From: Acholeplasmataceae bacterium
GTDB taxonomy: Bacteria; Bacillota_I; Bacilli_A; Acholeplasmatales; Acholeplasmataceae
Reading direction: 5' to 3'
Length of the DNA stretch: 32,691 nucleotides
Assembly (NCBI GenBank): GCA_016934015.1
Contig: JAFGTQ010000043.1
Span: 1 to 32,691, forward strand
Part shown: positions 1 to 8,626 of the stretch, piece after piece
How positions within the stretch are numbered: the first letter of the stretch is position 1
Layout: each line of letters starts with the position of its first letter
Notes under the pieces: model-generated
What the model saw: the letters and a program-made list of their open reading frames with translations, nothing else
What the model was told of the DNA's origin: nothing
Databases searched by the model: none
Position numbers and translations under genes: made by a program

Positions 1-1
1 A

Positions 2-112
2 AGAAAACAAGGTTTAACTCCAAATCCAACAGATGAAGAAAAATTAGTACTTGAAAAAGTTACGGGTTATGCATACGATAATTTATGGAACAAAGAAAAT
101 GGAAAAGTATGA
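2..112 (+). CDS. 3' end of an upstream gene (partial)
   Basis: An open frame enters from the left edge and ends at TGA 110-112. The visible 36 residues are polar (ending NLWNKENGKV) and show no motif I can name. The next gene starts inside this one, a 14-nt overlap that suggests translational coupling. The missing gene may therefore belong to the same carbohydrate operon, possibly as a transporter, but that is only inference from position. Confidence 0.55.
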   Translation, partial: RKQGLTPNPTDEEKLVLEKVTGYAYDNLWNKENGKV

Positions 113-2060
113 TATAGAAAAAAAGTTTATCCATCGTCTTTTTGATTTTGATCTTGGTAAAACTTACATCGAAGTCGGACATGGAATTGCTTCATATAAA
201 ATGAAGCGTGGAACATTTAAAACAAAAGATTACATCAAACAAAAAACCAAGCTTTTTTATGCTGGTTTTTTTGATGATAGGTATCATTTTACTGATGGCT
301 TTGTAAACCTATATCTTATAATCACTTATCATGAAACCATTGAAATCAATTTTGAGATTGATCAAGATTACAATCGAATGACTTTATATCTTAAATCATC
401 ACAAGATGAAAAGTTTTATGGTTGTGGCGAACAGTATGCAAGTTTAAATCTAAAGGGTAAGAAAGTAAACATATGGGTAAGTGAACATCATTCACTTAAA
501 AAATTGCTTTTAAAATTTATACGCGAAACAATATTTGGTAGAAATCCCAATTACGTTGGCCATTTTAAACATCATCAAACTTATTATGCTCAACCAACTT
601 TCATGTCAAGTCAAAAGTATTTTGTGCATTTTAATACGACATCTTTTGCTACATTTGAATTTAAAAATGATCTTACTATTCTAAGTTTTAGAGAAATCCC
701 TCAAAAAATGATGATCGGACAAAAAGATAATTTTAAAGATCTATCATGCTTATTATCAAATGTTTTAGGTAAACAACCTGCTTTACCATCTTGGACCGAT
801 AAAGGTGCTATTTTAGCTATACAGGGTGGAACCGACATAATTAAAGAAAAAGTCTTAGCTGCAATCAAAAACGGTGTTGAAATTGCAGCAGTTTGGTCTC
901 AAGATTGGTCAGGACATATTGTGACTTCTTTTGGTTATCAAGTTAATTGGAACTGGACCGTTGATGACGTGACGTACTATGATCTTGAAGAACTTGTCAT
1001 TTGGTTGAAAAAAAGAAACATCCGTTTTATGGGATATATCAATACTTTTTTAAAAGAAAACTCACCTTTGTATTTGGAAGGAAAAACTAAAGGTTATCTC
1101 GTGCTAAATCAACAGAATTCACCATATCATATAAAATCAACAACTTTTAATGCTGGTATTGTTGATTTAACACATCCAAATGCTTTTCACTGGTATAAAG
1201 AAATCATTAAAAACCATATGATTGGATGTGGAATGTCTGGATGGATGGCTGATTTTGGTGAATATTTACCAACTGATGCGGTTATTCATCAAGGAAATGC
1301 TGAAGCAATGCATAATATGTGGCCAACTCTTTGGGCAAAATGCAATCATGATGCGATTATGGAATCCAATCAAAATGATGAATTATTCTTCTTTTCAAGA
1401 GCTGCATATACGGATACATTAAGATATACGAATTCGATGTGGTCTGGTGATCAACATGTCGATTTCTCACAAGCTTATGGTTTACCATCAGTCATAACAT
1501 CAACGTTAAGTATGGCGATGAGCGGTGTTGGAATTAATCATAGCGATATTGGCGGATACACAACAATTCTCCATATGAAAAGAGATAAAGATCTCATGAT
1601 GCGTTGGACAGAAATGAATGTATTTTCGCCGCTTTTTAGGACGCATGAGGGAAATAAACCTAACGTAAATGTACAGTATGATCATCAAGATGTTTTCAAC
1701 CACTTTACTCATATGACAAAAGTATATAAAATATTATCACCATATCTTAATGACATGAAAAAAATATATGCTGATCAAGGAATACCTGTTATAAGACCTA
1801 TATTTTATGAGTTTGATGATGTTAATTTTTATGAGATTGATGATGCATATATGTATGGTTCTGACTTGTATGTTGCACCAATTACTAAACCAAATACACA
1901 AACAAGAGATGTGTTACTTCCTAAAGGAGAATGGGTTCATCTATTCACTAAAGAGCATTATCATGAAGGTTTACACACCATTCTAGTTCCTTATGGCAAA
2001 CCTGCTGTTTTCTATCGAGAACATAGTATATATCATGAAATTTTTGATCAAATTTCTTAA
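99..2060 (+). CDS. GH31 family alpha-glycosidase, sulfoquinovosidase (YihQ)-like
   Basis: A glycoside hydrolase family 31 retaining alpha-glycosidase of 653 residues with no signal peptide, so it acts in the cytosol on imported glycosides. Compared from memory with E. coli YihQ, the nucleophile Asp is in MADFGEYLP (about residue 385) and the acid/base Asp in WSGDQHVDF (about 451). The stretches HSDIGGYTT and RTHEGNKP and the C-terminal GKPAVFYR also match that subgroup. Of the sulfoquinovose-binding positions, Gln in IQGG, Gln in QDW (268), Trp284 and the Tyr of DIGGY are present, but the position of the sulfonate-binding Arg reads Gln281 (GYQVNW). The substrate may therefore be a neutral glucoside. 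An in-frame TTG at 51 would add 16 residues. I prefer ATG 99 because it sits at the end of the upstream gene, although its ribosome site is weak. Confidence 0.88.
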   Translation: MEKYDIEKKFIHRLFDFDLGKTYIEVGHGIASYKMKRGTFKTKDYIKQKTKLFYAGFFDDRYHFTDGFVNLYLIITYHETIEINFEIDQDYNRMTLYLKSSQDEKFYGCGEQYASLNLKGKKVNIWVSEHHSLKKLLLKFIRETIFGRNPNYVGHFKHHQTYYAQPTFMSSQKYFVHFNTTSFATFEFKNDLTILSFREIPQKMMIGQKDNFKDLSCLLSNVLGKQPALPSWTDKGAILAIQGGTDIIKEKVLAAIKNGVEIAAVWSQDWSGHIVTSFGYQVNWNWTVDDVTYYDLEELVIWLKKRNIRFMGYINTFLKENSPLYLEGKTKGYLVLNQQNSPYHIKSTTFNAGIVDLTHPNAFHWYKEIIKNHMIGCGMSGWMADFGEYLPTDAVIHQGNAEAMHNMWPTLWAKCNHDAIMESNQNDELFFFSRAAYTDTLRYTNSMWSGDQHVDFSQAYGLPSVITSTLSMAMSGVGINHSDIGGYTTILHMKRDKDLMMRWTEMNVFSPLFRTHEGNKPNVNVQYDHQDVFNHFTHMTKVYKILSPYLNDMKKIYADQGIPVIRPIFYEFDDVNFYEIDDAYMYGSDLYVAPITKPNTQTRDVLLPKGEWVHLFTKEHYHEGLHTILVPYGKPAVFYREHSIYHEIFDQIS

Positions 2061-2177
2061 TCATTCATCATTGATTTAATCTAAATCTTTTTTAATTACA
2101 AAAACTAATATAATAATGTTTTTTTATAATTTTTATGATATATTAATTATTGAAATCTATAAAAAGGAAGTGTCAAA

Positions 2178-2612
2178 ATGAAAAAATGTATCATCTATTA
2201 TTCTAAAACTGGAAACACACTAAGCGTAGCACAAAAATTTAAAGACTTTGATTTACTCGAAATCAAAGCTAGCTCCGATGATCCAAATATTCAGAATCCT
2301 ATACTCACTAAAATTCCAGATATCACAAGTTATGATTACATCATTTTTGCAACACCAGTCCATGGTTTTCAAATTTCTAAAATTATGAAAACCTATTTAG
2401 AATCAATTTCCTCTTATAAAGGTAAAACTATTGATTTGTTTATTACACACTTTTTCCCATTCGCTTGGATGGGTGGTAACTCATCACTTAACCAAATGAA
2501 AAAAATTATCGAATCTAAAGATGGTAACATTCGTTATATGACTTCTATTAATTGGAAAAATCGAAAGAGAAATCAAGTTATCGGAAAGATGATTGAATCT
2601 TATCATGCATAA
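2178..2612 (+). CDS. flavodoxin-like protein
   Basis: A 144-residue soluble flavodoxin-fold protein. The N-terminus IIYYSKTGNT is the phosphate-binding loop for FMN, and ATPVHGFQISKIMKTYLE resembles the isoalloxazine-contact region of flavodoxin/MioC-type proteins. Such proteins carry electrons between reductases or act as small quinone or flavin reductases; the partner here is not identifiable. The ribosome site AAGGAAG lies 5-8 nt before ATG. Its 3' end overlaps the next gene, which encodes an FMN-binding membrane protein, so the two probably form one flavin redox unit. No cysteines suggest an iron-sulfur centre. Confidence 0.8.
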   Translation: MKKCIIYYSKTGNTLSVAQKFKDFDLLEIKASSDDPNIQNPILTKIPDITSYDYIIFATPVHGFQISKIMKTYLESISSYKGKTIDLFITHFFPFAWMGGNSSLNQMKKIIESKDGNIRYMTSINWKNRKRNQVIGKMIESYHA

Positions 2613-2994
2613 ACGAACAAAAATACTATTAATAGTTCTCATCGTTATAGGAATAATAAGTCTTTTAGGTACATATTTTATTCGTCAAATCAATCAAGAA
2701 ATGAATGAATTAACCGTTTCAGAAATTCCTACAATCAATCTATCAAATATCGAAGACGGAACTTATATGGGTACTTATCAAAGTATGCTTATTACGGTCA
2801 AGTTGGAAGTAGTTATACAAAATCATGTCATCACAAACATCACGATTATGGAACATCAAAATGGACAAGGTGATTCTGCAGAAGTTATCATAGATGATGT
2901 GATCAACATGCAATCAATTGAAGTTGACTTTATTAGTGGTGCAAGTTACAGTTCTAAAGCCATTTTGCTTGCAATCGGAGATGCCTTATCCTAA
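2605..2994 (+). CDS. membrane-anchored FMN-binding domain protein
   Basis: A 129-residue protein with one N-terminal transmembrane helix (ILLIVLIVIGIISLLGTYFI, about 7-26) followed by an extracytoplasmic FMN_bind-type domain like those of RnfG/NqrC. The end of the domain holds DFISGASYSSKA, which corresponds to the ApbE flavin-transferase target (D-x-x-S/T-G-A-T-x-S/T). The residue that normally carries FMN as Thr is Ser here. The gene overlaps the flavodoxin-like gene by 8 nt and is followed by a terminator. It may pass electrons from the cytosolic flavodoxin to an outside acceptor, which is inference. An alternative TTG start lies at 2593, closer to a GGAAAG ribosome site. Confidence 0.72.
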   Translation: MHKRTKILLIVLIVIGIISLLGTYFIRQINQEMNELTVSEIPTINLSNIEDGTYMGTYQSMLITVKLEVVIQNHVITNITIMEHQNGQGDSAEVIIDDVINMQSIEVDFISGASYSSKAILLAIGDALS

Positions 2995-3006
2995 TTAATT
3001 TCATAA

Positions 3007-3034
3007 AAAAAGCCATTTTGCAAAATGGCTTTTT
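3007..3034. terminator. bidirectional intrinsic terminator
   Basis: A perfect 28-bp palindrome (14-bp arms) centred on TTTTGCAAAA, with A/T runs on both sides. It lies between the convergent FMN-binding protein gene and gdhA and can end both transcripts. Confidence 0.85.
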
Positions 3035-3047
3035 CATTTATATGATC

Positions 3048-4394
3048 TTATACACCTTGTTGAATCATTGCTTGATAAACTTTGACGAAACCGGCAATAT
3101 TTGCACCAGTAACTAAATCATCTGGTTTACCTGTATATTCTAATGATGCTTCATGACAACGTCTAAAGATACGTTTCATGATTAAATGTAGTTTTTCATC
3201 AACTTCTTCAAATGACCAATTTTGGAATGTTGCATTTTGGGTCATTTCTAAACCAGAGACTGCAACACCACCAGCATTTGATGCTTTACCAGGAGCAAAT
3301 AAGACATTGTGATCTCTAAAATACTTCGTTGCTTCGATTGTTGTAGGCATGTTCGCACCTTCAGCAACTAACCAGCAACCATTTTTTACTAATTCTTCTG
3401 CTGAATCTAAATAAATTTCATTTTGAGTCGCACATGGCATCGCAATGTCACATGGAACTTTCCAAATATCTTTTGTATTCTTACTATAAATTGCATTTGG
3501 ATGATAAGATTGATATTTATCCATAACCACTAAATTTGTCTTTGATAAATTTTTAATTAAGTCAATATCAATGCCGTTTTCATCATGGATGACACCTGAA
3601 ATATCGCTCATCGCAATCACTTTACCACCAAGTTGAATAACTTTTTCTGCCGCCATGGATCCAACTTTACCAGCACCACTGATGATTACTCTCTTACCTT
3701 TAAAATCATCATTTTTGAATGCCTTTAGCATTTCTTCAACGAAATAGCATAAGCCATAACCTGTTGCTTCTGCTCTTCCTAATGAACCACCTGATTCGAT
3801 GCCTTTAGAAGTAAAAGTACCACTAAATTCATTTTCAATACGTTTATACATACCATACATATAACCAATTTCTCGGGCACCAACACCTAAATCACCAGCT
3901 GGAACATCCATTCTAGGTCCAATGTGACGATATAACTCAAGGATATAGTTTTGACAGAATCTCATGATTTCATTATCACTCTTGCCACGTGGGTCAAAAT
4001 CTGATCCACCTTTTGCACCACCCATTGGTAAGCAGGTCAAAGAATTCTTTAATGTTTGTTCAAAAGCTAAGAATTTCATAATTGATTCATTAACTGAACT
4101 ATGGAAACGAATACCACCTTTATATGGTCCAATTGCAGAATTGAATTGAACTCTCATCGCACGATTTACTTGTACTTTACCTGAATCATCGACCCATGAA
4201 ACTCTAAACTTAATAATTCTTTCGGGTTCAACAATTCTTTCAACAATCGCTTGTTGCTGAATTCTTGGATCTTTATCAACAAGTAAATCAATCGAAGATA
4301 AAACCTCTTCAACGGCTTGAAGAAATTCTGGTTGGTCTTGATACCGTTTTGTTAAATCCGCATAAACACCCATTAAATACGTACTTTTAAACAA
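3048..4394 (-). CDS. gdhA: glutamate dehydrogenase, NADP type
   Basis: Hexameric GdhA-type enzyme interconverting 2-oxoglutarate plus ammonium and glutamate. With a TTG start at 4394 the protein is 448 residues and its numbering matches E. coli GdhA: substrate Lys92 (PYKGG) and catalytic Lys128 (MGGAKGG). The nucleotide fold GAGKVGSMAAEK ends in SDISG rather than an acidic residue, which fits NADP(H). TTG is favoured because an AAGAGAGG ribosome site stands 9 nt upstream and the N-terminus then matches the family length. A GTG at 4448 (466 residues, AAGGAG 16 nt upstream) and an ATG at 4373 are alternatives. The promoter overlaps a cre-like site, so expression is probably linked to carbon supply. 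Confidence 0.93.
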   Translation of the reverse strand: MFKSTYLMGVYADLTKRYQDQPEFLQAVEEVLSSIDLLVDKDPRIQQQAIVERIVEPERIIKFRVSWVDDSGKVQVNRAMRVQFNSAIGPYKGGIRFHSSVNESIMKFLAFEQTLKNSLTCLPMGGAKGGSDFDPRGKSDNEIMRFCQNYILELYRHIGPRMDVPAGDLGVGAREIGYMYGMYKRIENEFSGTFTSKGIESGGSLGRAEATGYGLCYFVEEMLKAFKNDDFKGKRVIISGAGKVGSMAAEKVIQLGGKVIAMSDISGVIHDENGIDIDLIKNLSKTNLVVMDKYQSYHPNAIYSKNTKDIWKVPCDIAMPCATQNEIYLDSAEELVKNGCWLVAEGANMPTTIEATKYFRDHNVLFAPGKASNAGGVAVSGLEMTQNATFQNWSFEEVDEKLHLIMKRIFRRCHEASLEYTGKPDDLVTGANIAGFVKVYQAMIQQGV

Positions 4395-4425
4395 TTTGCA
4401 ATACCTCTCTTTTCTTATGTTAAAT

Positions 4426-4439
4426 TGCGACAAGTCGCA
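4426..4439 (-). promoter_or_regulatory. small hairpin in the gdhA leader
   Basis: TGCGAC and GTCGCA arms separated by two bases lie in the predicted roughly 125-nt leader of gdhA, about 15 nt before its ribosome site. It could influence initiation. There is no U-tract, so it is not a terminator. Confidence 0.35.
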
Positions 4440-4527
4440 TGCTTTCACGTGTTAAAAGTGATGGCTCCTTAATATATACCATCTCAAGTTTTCATATAAT
4501 CGACTAACCAAGTTTCTCACTAATTCT

Positions 4528-4555
4528 ATTATACTATGAAAGCGCTTTATTTCAA
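4528..4555 (-). promoter_or_regulatory. gdhA promoter (-35 TTGAAA, -10 TATAAT)
   Basis: On the minus strand TTGAAA (4555-4550) and a perfect TATAAT (4533-4528) are separated by 16 bp. The spacer is almost entirely filled by a cre-like palindrome. The predicted start near 4521 leaves a leader of about 125 nt. Confidence 0.75.
4536..4550. promoter_or_regulatory. cre-like operator in the gdhA promoter spacer
   Basis: ATGAAAGCGCTTTAT matches the Bacillus cre consensus (WTGNAANCGNWNNCW) at all but one position and has the palindromic core AAAGCGCTTT. It sits between -35 and -10, where bound CcpA or another LacI-family protein would block RNA polymerase. The identical 15-mer occurs at the mglB promoter (8627-8641). 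Confidence 0.65.
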
Positions 4556-4640
4556 GTCCATTTCGAGATAAATTCAGATTCTTACTCTTCGTGTCTACTG
4601 TTCTATATTAACAGCAATACTTTCAACACTCAAACAAAAA

Positions 4641-4674
4641 GAAAACACACCCAAGAGGAATAAGGTGTGTTTTC
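4641..4674 (-). terminator. terminator of the mgl operon
   Basis: On the minus strand GAAAACACACC pairs with GGTGTGTTTTC (11 bp, 12-nt loop) and is followed by TTTTTGTTTG. It lies 18 nt beyond the mglC stop codon. Confidence 0.85.
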
Positions 4675-4691
4675 AAGATAGGGGATTCGAT

Positions 4692-5987
4692 TTATCGTTT
4701 AATGATATATTTTCTGACGTCAAGTGCAACTGCAACAACAATAATGGTACCTTTAATGATGTATTGATAGAAGACATCCATGCCCAAAAAGTTCATACCA
4801 TAAGTAATGATGGTAAACATTAAAACACCGGTGATTGCACCACTAATCTTTCCGATACCACCTGAAAATGATATCCCACCAACAACTGCTGCAGCAATCG
4901 CATCAAGTTCATAGTTAACACCCGTTCCATTACTTGCACTTCCGATACGTGCCGCTTCTAAGAACCCGCCCATACCATAAAGTAAACCCGCAAGAACGTA
5001 AACCATGATGGTTGTCTTCACAATGCTGACACCCGATATTTTAGCAGCTTCTGGATTCCCACCAACTGCATACATATTTTTACCAAAGGTTGTTTTATTC
5101 CACATGATCCAGATAAAAATGGTTACAATCGTTGCATAAATAATTAGTTTGGGCATTTCAAATCCAAAGATATTAATTCTACCAACGACAAATTCTGTGT
5201 ATCGTGGATCAAAACTTCCGATAGGTTGTGCACCTTGAGCACCGCTTGCAAAATACATGGAAAGTATCCCGTAAAGTGCAACACTTGTACCAAGGGTAGC
5301 GAGGAATGGATGGATCTTAAACACAGAAACCACAAATCCATTAAGTGCACTAAAAAATGCACTCACAACCATCGCAATCAATAAAGGAACAATTAAGGGT
5401 AGTTCCCCAAGTTCTGGGTAAAACTTAAATGGATAATCTTTGAGTTGTAAGAGTGATGCTGAAATGATTGCTGCAAATCCAACACTTCTTCCAAGTGACA
5501 AATCTGTTCCTTGTAAAATGATAATTCCACCAACACCAAATGCCAAAATAAGACGAACGGATGATTGAGTCAAAATGTTTGTAAACACGACAACACTTAA
5601 GAAACTAGGTTCACTGATAATCACATAGAGGATAAAACCTAAGATTACGAAATAAATCGCATTGTTTACTAAGAAAGTTCCCGTATTTTTATCGGTCCAA
5701 TGAAGATATTTATCCACACGTTGCTGATGTTTTAGTCTTATTTTATGTGTAATCTTTTGATTCCATTTCAGTTTAACTTCTTCCTCTGCTTGCATCATCG
5801 ATTCATCTTTTTTAGATGAAAAGAGGTCTAAAAACTTACCATATCCTTTAAAAAGTTGTGTAATTCCTTTTGTTATATAGCCAAATACATATTTTAAACC
5901 CAAGAATAGCATACCAAAAGTATAATAATACACTAAGAGAAATATTTTCTTGATTGGGTTTTGTTGAGCTAAAGCTTTTTCTCTCAC
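4692..5987 (-). CDS. mglC: galactose/glucose ABC transporter permease with long N-terminal extension
   Basis: The membrane permease of an Mgl-type sugar importer (BPD_transp_2 family). From about residue 105 it follows E. coli MglC closely, including NILTQSSVR, QGTDLSLGRSVG, VGGNPEAAKISGV (the EAA-like loop that meets the ATPase) and AAAVVGGISFSGGIG. The protein has 431 residues against about 336 in E. coli. The extra roughly 95 N-terminal residues hold one hydrophobic segment (IFLLVYYYTFGMLFLGLKYVFGYI) and a charged stretch with KDESMMQAEEE. The GTG start has AGGAGGT 4 nt upstream, overlapping the mglA stop, and no other start is visible before the extension, so the extension appears to be translated. 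Last gene of mglBAC. Confidence 0.92.
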   Translation of the reverse strand: MREKALAQQNPIKKIFLLVYYYTFGMLFLGLKYVFGYITKGITQLFKGYGKFLDLFSSKKDESMMQAEEEVKLKWNQKITHKIRLKHQQRVDKYLHWTDKNTGTFLVNNAIYFVILGFILYVIISEPSFLSVVVFTNILTQSSVRLILAFGVGGIIILQGTDLSLGRSVGFAAIISASLLQLKDYPFKFYPELGELPLIVPLLIAMVVSAFFSALNGFVVSVFKIHPFLATLGTSVALYGILSMYFASGAQGAQPIGSFDPRYTEFVVGRINIFGFEMPKLIIYATIVTIFIWIMWNKTTFGKNMYAVGGNPEAAKISGVSIVKTTIMVYVLAGLLYGMGGFLEAARIGSASNGTGVNYELDAIAAAVVGGISFSGGIGKISGAITGVLMFTIITYGMNFLGMDVFYQYIIKGTIIVVAVALDVRKYIIKR

Positions 5988-5996
5988 ATTGACCTC

Positions 5997-7496
5997 CTAT
6001 AAATACCGAGCAGACAATCTAAATATGTCTTCTTGGGTTGTTTCATTTGAATTGACAATGCCTGCCAATCGTCCATTACTCATCACTGCAATTCGGTGTG
6101 AAACACCAAGTAATTCAGGCATCTCAGATGATACCATAATGATGGATTTTCCATCATTTATGAGTTTGATCATCAATTGGTAAATCTCAAATTTAGCACC
6201 TACATCAATACCTCTCGTAGGTTCATCCATAAGCAGTATATTGGGATTTGTTAACAACCATCGACCAATAACAACTTTTTGTTGATTTCCACCACTTAAT
6301 GCACGAATAAGTTCCAATTGATTTGGTGTCTTGACGCGCATGTTTTTAATCTGAGTATCCGTATCAACAATCATGCGTGCTTCAGAAAGAAGACCAAGTT
6401 TATTTTTATAGTTTGAGATATTTGAAATAGTTGTATTAAACCGAATTGTATTTGTCGCATAGATACCTGTTACACGTCTTTCTTCGGTGATTAATGCCAT
6501 CCCATGCTTAATTGCATCCCCAGGATGATTGATCGTTATCGGTTTACCTTCAAGCAAGATTTCACCCGATGCTTTCGTTCGTGCACCAAAAATTGCTTCA
6601 ACCAGTTCTGTTCGTCTCGCTCCAACAAGACCTCCAATACCCAAAATCTCACCTTTGCGGAGTGTCAAACTGACATCATGTACTTTAGGTGTGTATTCAG
6701 TTGATAAGTTTTTAACTTCTAAGTAAACATCACCATGACATGGTGGTATTTCAGGAAATCGTTGATTGAGTGTTCTGCCGACCATCATCTTAATAATCTT
6801 ATCCATATCAAGATCTTTCGTGAAGCTTGTTCCAACAAGTCCACCATCTCTTAAGACGGTAACTTCATCACTGATGGTAAAAATCTCTTCCATTTTATGC
6901 GAGATATAAATAATACCTACACCCTGTTTTTTTAAGGTTCTAAGTATTTCAAAAAGCTTATCAACTTCATTTTCAGTTAGAGATGATGTTGGTTCATCAA
7001 GGACAATTACTTTTGCGTTATAAGATACTGCTTTCGCAATCTCAACCATTTGTCTTTGTGAAACACTTAAGTCAGACATTTTTTTTCTGGGATCAACATC
7101 AATGTTTAATGAATGAAATAGTTTGATTGTATTCTCTTGCATCTTTCTCTCATCAATAAGTCCACGTTTTTTAGGATATCTTCCTAACCAAATGTTATCA
7201 GATACATTACGTTGTAGCACTTGATTTAATTCCTGATGAACCATTGATATCCCGTTTTCTAATGCATGTTTGGGGTCTTGAAAGTTAAATTGTTCACCGT
7301 TTAAGAAAAACTCACCATCATCTTGAATATAAATCCCAAACAAACACTTCATCAAGGTGGATTTACCGGCACCATTTTCACCCATTAGCGCATGAATAGA
7401 GCCTTTACGAATATTTAAACTTACTTTATTCAATACGGTAATGCCTGAAAATGCTTTGGTTACATTTTTGATCGATAATAGATATTGTTCATCCAT
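5997..7496 (-). CDS. mglA: galactose/glucose ABC transporter ATP-binding protein
   Basis: A 499-residue tandem ATPase that powers sugar import with MglB and MglC. Domain 1 has Walker [10 protein letters not shown] (Lys45), signature LSVSQRQ and Walker [11 protein letters not shown]. Domain 2 has the family's degenerate Walker A ([10 protein letters not shown]), an intact signature LSGGNQQ and [12 protein letters not shown]. This asymmetry is normal for MglA/RbsA/XylG. The ATG start at 7496 has only a weak GGGG-type ribosome site. A strong hairpin lies between this gene and mglB, so it is probably expressed at a lower level than the binding protein. Confidence 0.94.
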   Translation of the reverse strand: MDEQYLLSIKNVTKAFSGITVLNKVSLNIRKGSIHALMGENGAGKSTLMKCLFGIYIQDDGEFFLNGEQFNFQDPKHALENGISMVHQELNQVLQRNVSDNIWLGRYPKKRGLIDERKMQENTIKLFHSLNIDVDPRKKMSDLSVSQRQMVEIAKAVSYNAKVIVLDEPTSSLTENEVDKLFEILRTLKKQGVGIIYISHKMEEIFTISDEVTVLRDGGLVGTSFTKDLDMDKIIKMMVGRTLNQRFPEIPPCHGDVYLEVKNLSTEYTPKVHDVSLTLRKGEILGIGGLVGARRTELVEAIFGARTKASGEILLEGKPITINHPGDAIKHGMALITEERRVTGIYATNTIRFNTTISNISNYKNKLGLLSEARMIVDTDTQIKNMRVKTPNQLELIRALSGGNQQKVVIGRWLLTNPNILLMDEPTRGIDVGAKFEIYQLMIKLINDGKSIIMVSSEMPELLGVSHRIAVMSNGRLAGIVNSNETTQEDIFRLSARYL

Positions 7497-7521
7497 AACT
7501 CATACCCCATTTCAATAAAAA

Positions 7522-7567
7522 ATAAGCAAGATGATGGAAGTACGAAAACGTACTTCCATCTGCTTAT
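7522..7567 (-). promoter_or_regulatory. mglB-mglA intercistronic hairpin / attenuator
   Basis: Arms GATGGAAGTACG and CGTACTTCCATC form a perfect 12-bp stem with an AAAA loop. ATAAGCA/TGCTTAT extends it by 7 bp past a 4-nt bulge. On the minus strand it is followed by TTTTTTATTG. It may stop part of the transcripts after mglB or protect the mglB 3' end, a common way to make binding protein in excess. Confidence 0.75.
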
Positions 7568-7588
7568 GATTGTCAATTATAAACTAGC

Positions 7589-8605
7589 TTAGCTTAAGAA
7601 GTCTTGATAATTTGCTTTAGTTACTGCAACGTAAGCTACGCGAACTGCTTTTGTACCATCTGATTTAACAACCCAATCAGTACCTTCAGTCACATCTTTA
7701 CCTTGAGCAGCGTTAATTGCTAAATCAAGTGTAGCGCGTGCTTGGTTAACACCATCATTAAGAACAGTACCATTCATTTCATCATCACCAATCATGGTTA
7801 ATGCTTCAGTTAATGCATCAACACCATAAAGTGGTAAGAAAATGTTTGCTTCTTCCATAGCTGCATATGCACCAAATGCCATACCATCATTGTTAGAGAT
7901 AACTAATTCAATGTTGTCACCAAATGTTGTATTTGATAACCAAGATTGCATAGTTGCTTGTGCTTCACCAGTATTCCAAGTTGTAGAAGCTTGAATTGCT
8001 AATTGTTCAACTTCGATACCTGCATCAGCAAATGCTTTAACTGATTCTGTTGTACGAGCTTCAGCATCAGGATGGCCTGGTTCGCCTTTTAATAAAACGT
8101 ATTGAACTTTATTATCGCCATTCTTATCCCAAGTTGCTTTGTTTAGATTCCAGTCAGCAACCATCATTTCACCTTGAATTACGCCAGCTTCTGCTGAGTC
8201 AGTACCAACGTACCAAACTTTGTCATAAGTTGCCATAACGCCAGCTTCAGTTGCTTCTTTATTGAAAAGAATAAGTGGAATATCAGCTGCTTTAGCTTTG
8301 TTAATAATCGTTGAAGCTGCTGCTGGGTCAACTAGGTTAATCGCAAGCGCATCAACACCTTTAGAAATAAACACGTCTACTTGGTCGTTTAATTTAGCTT
8401 GGTCGTTTTCTGAGTCAACGATATCAAGTGTAATGCCTTTTTCCTCTGCATAACGTTCTAACTCTGGACGTACAACACCATTCATGAAGTTGTCACCATA
8501 TGTATAAATGTTAGCACCAATCACTATTTTGCCATCATCTTGTTTACATGCAGCAAAACCGAGTCCAATTAAAATAACTGCAACAAATAATAAAACTTTT
8601 TTCAT
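7589..8605 (-). CDS. mglB: galactose/glucose-binding lipoprotein of the Mgl importer
   Basis: An extracytoplasmic substrate-binding protein of 338 residues. The signal peptide MKKVLLFVAVILIGLGFAAC ends in a lipobox with Cys20, so it is a membrane-anchored lipoprotein, as expected without an outer membrane. All ten sugar contacts known from E. coli MglB have counterparts: Asp38, Phe40, Asn90, His178, Asp180, Arg184, Trp210, Asn239, Asp263 and Asn283. The calcium loop DKNGDNKVQ (Asp160, Asn162, Asp164, Gln168) and Glu233 are also present. I chose ATG 8605, just after AAAGGGAG; an upstream in-frame ATG at 8641 would destroy the signal peptide and overlap the promoter. A close paralogue lies immediately upstream. 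Confidence 0.94.
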   Translation of the reverse strand: MKKVLLFVAVILIGLGFAACKQDDGKIVIGANIYTYGDNFMNGVVRPELERYAEEKGITLDIVDSENDQAKLNDQVDVFISKGVDALAINLVDPAAASTIINKAKAADIPLILFNKEATEAGVMATYDKVWYVGTDSAEAGVIQGEMMVADWNLNKATWDKNGDNKVQYVLLKGEPGHPDAEARTTESVKAFADAGIEVEQLAIQASTTWNTGEAQATMQSWLSNTTFGDNIELVISNNDGMAFGAYAAMEEANIFLPLYGVDALTEALTMIGDDEMNGTVLNDGVNQARATLDLAINAAQGKDVTEGTDWVVKSDGTKAVRVAYVAVTKANYQDFLS

Positions 8606-8626
8606 TTTTTTCTCCCTTTCGTTTTT

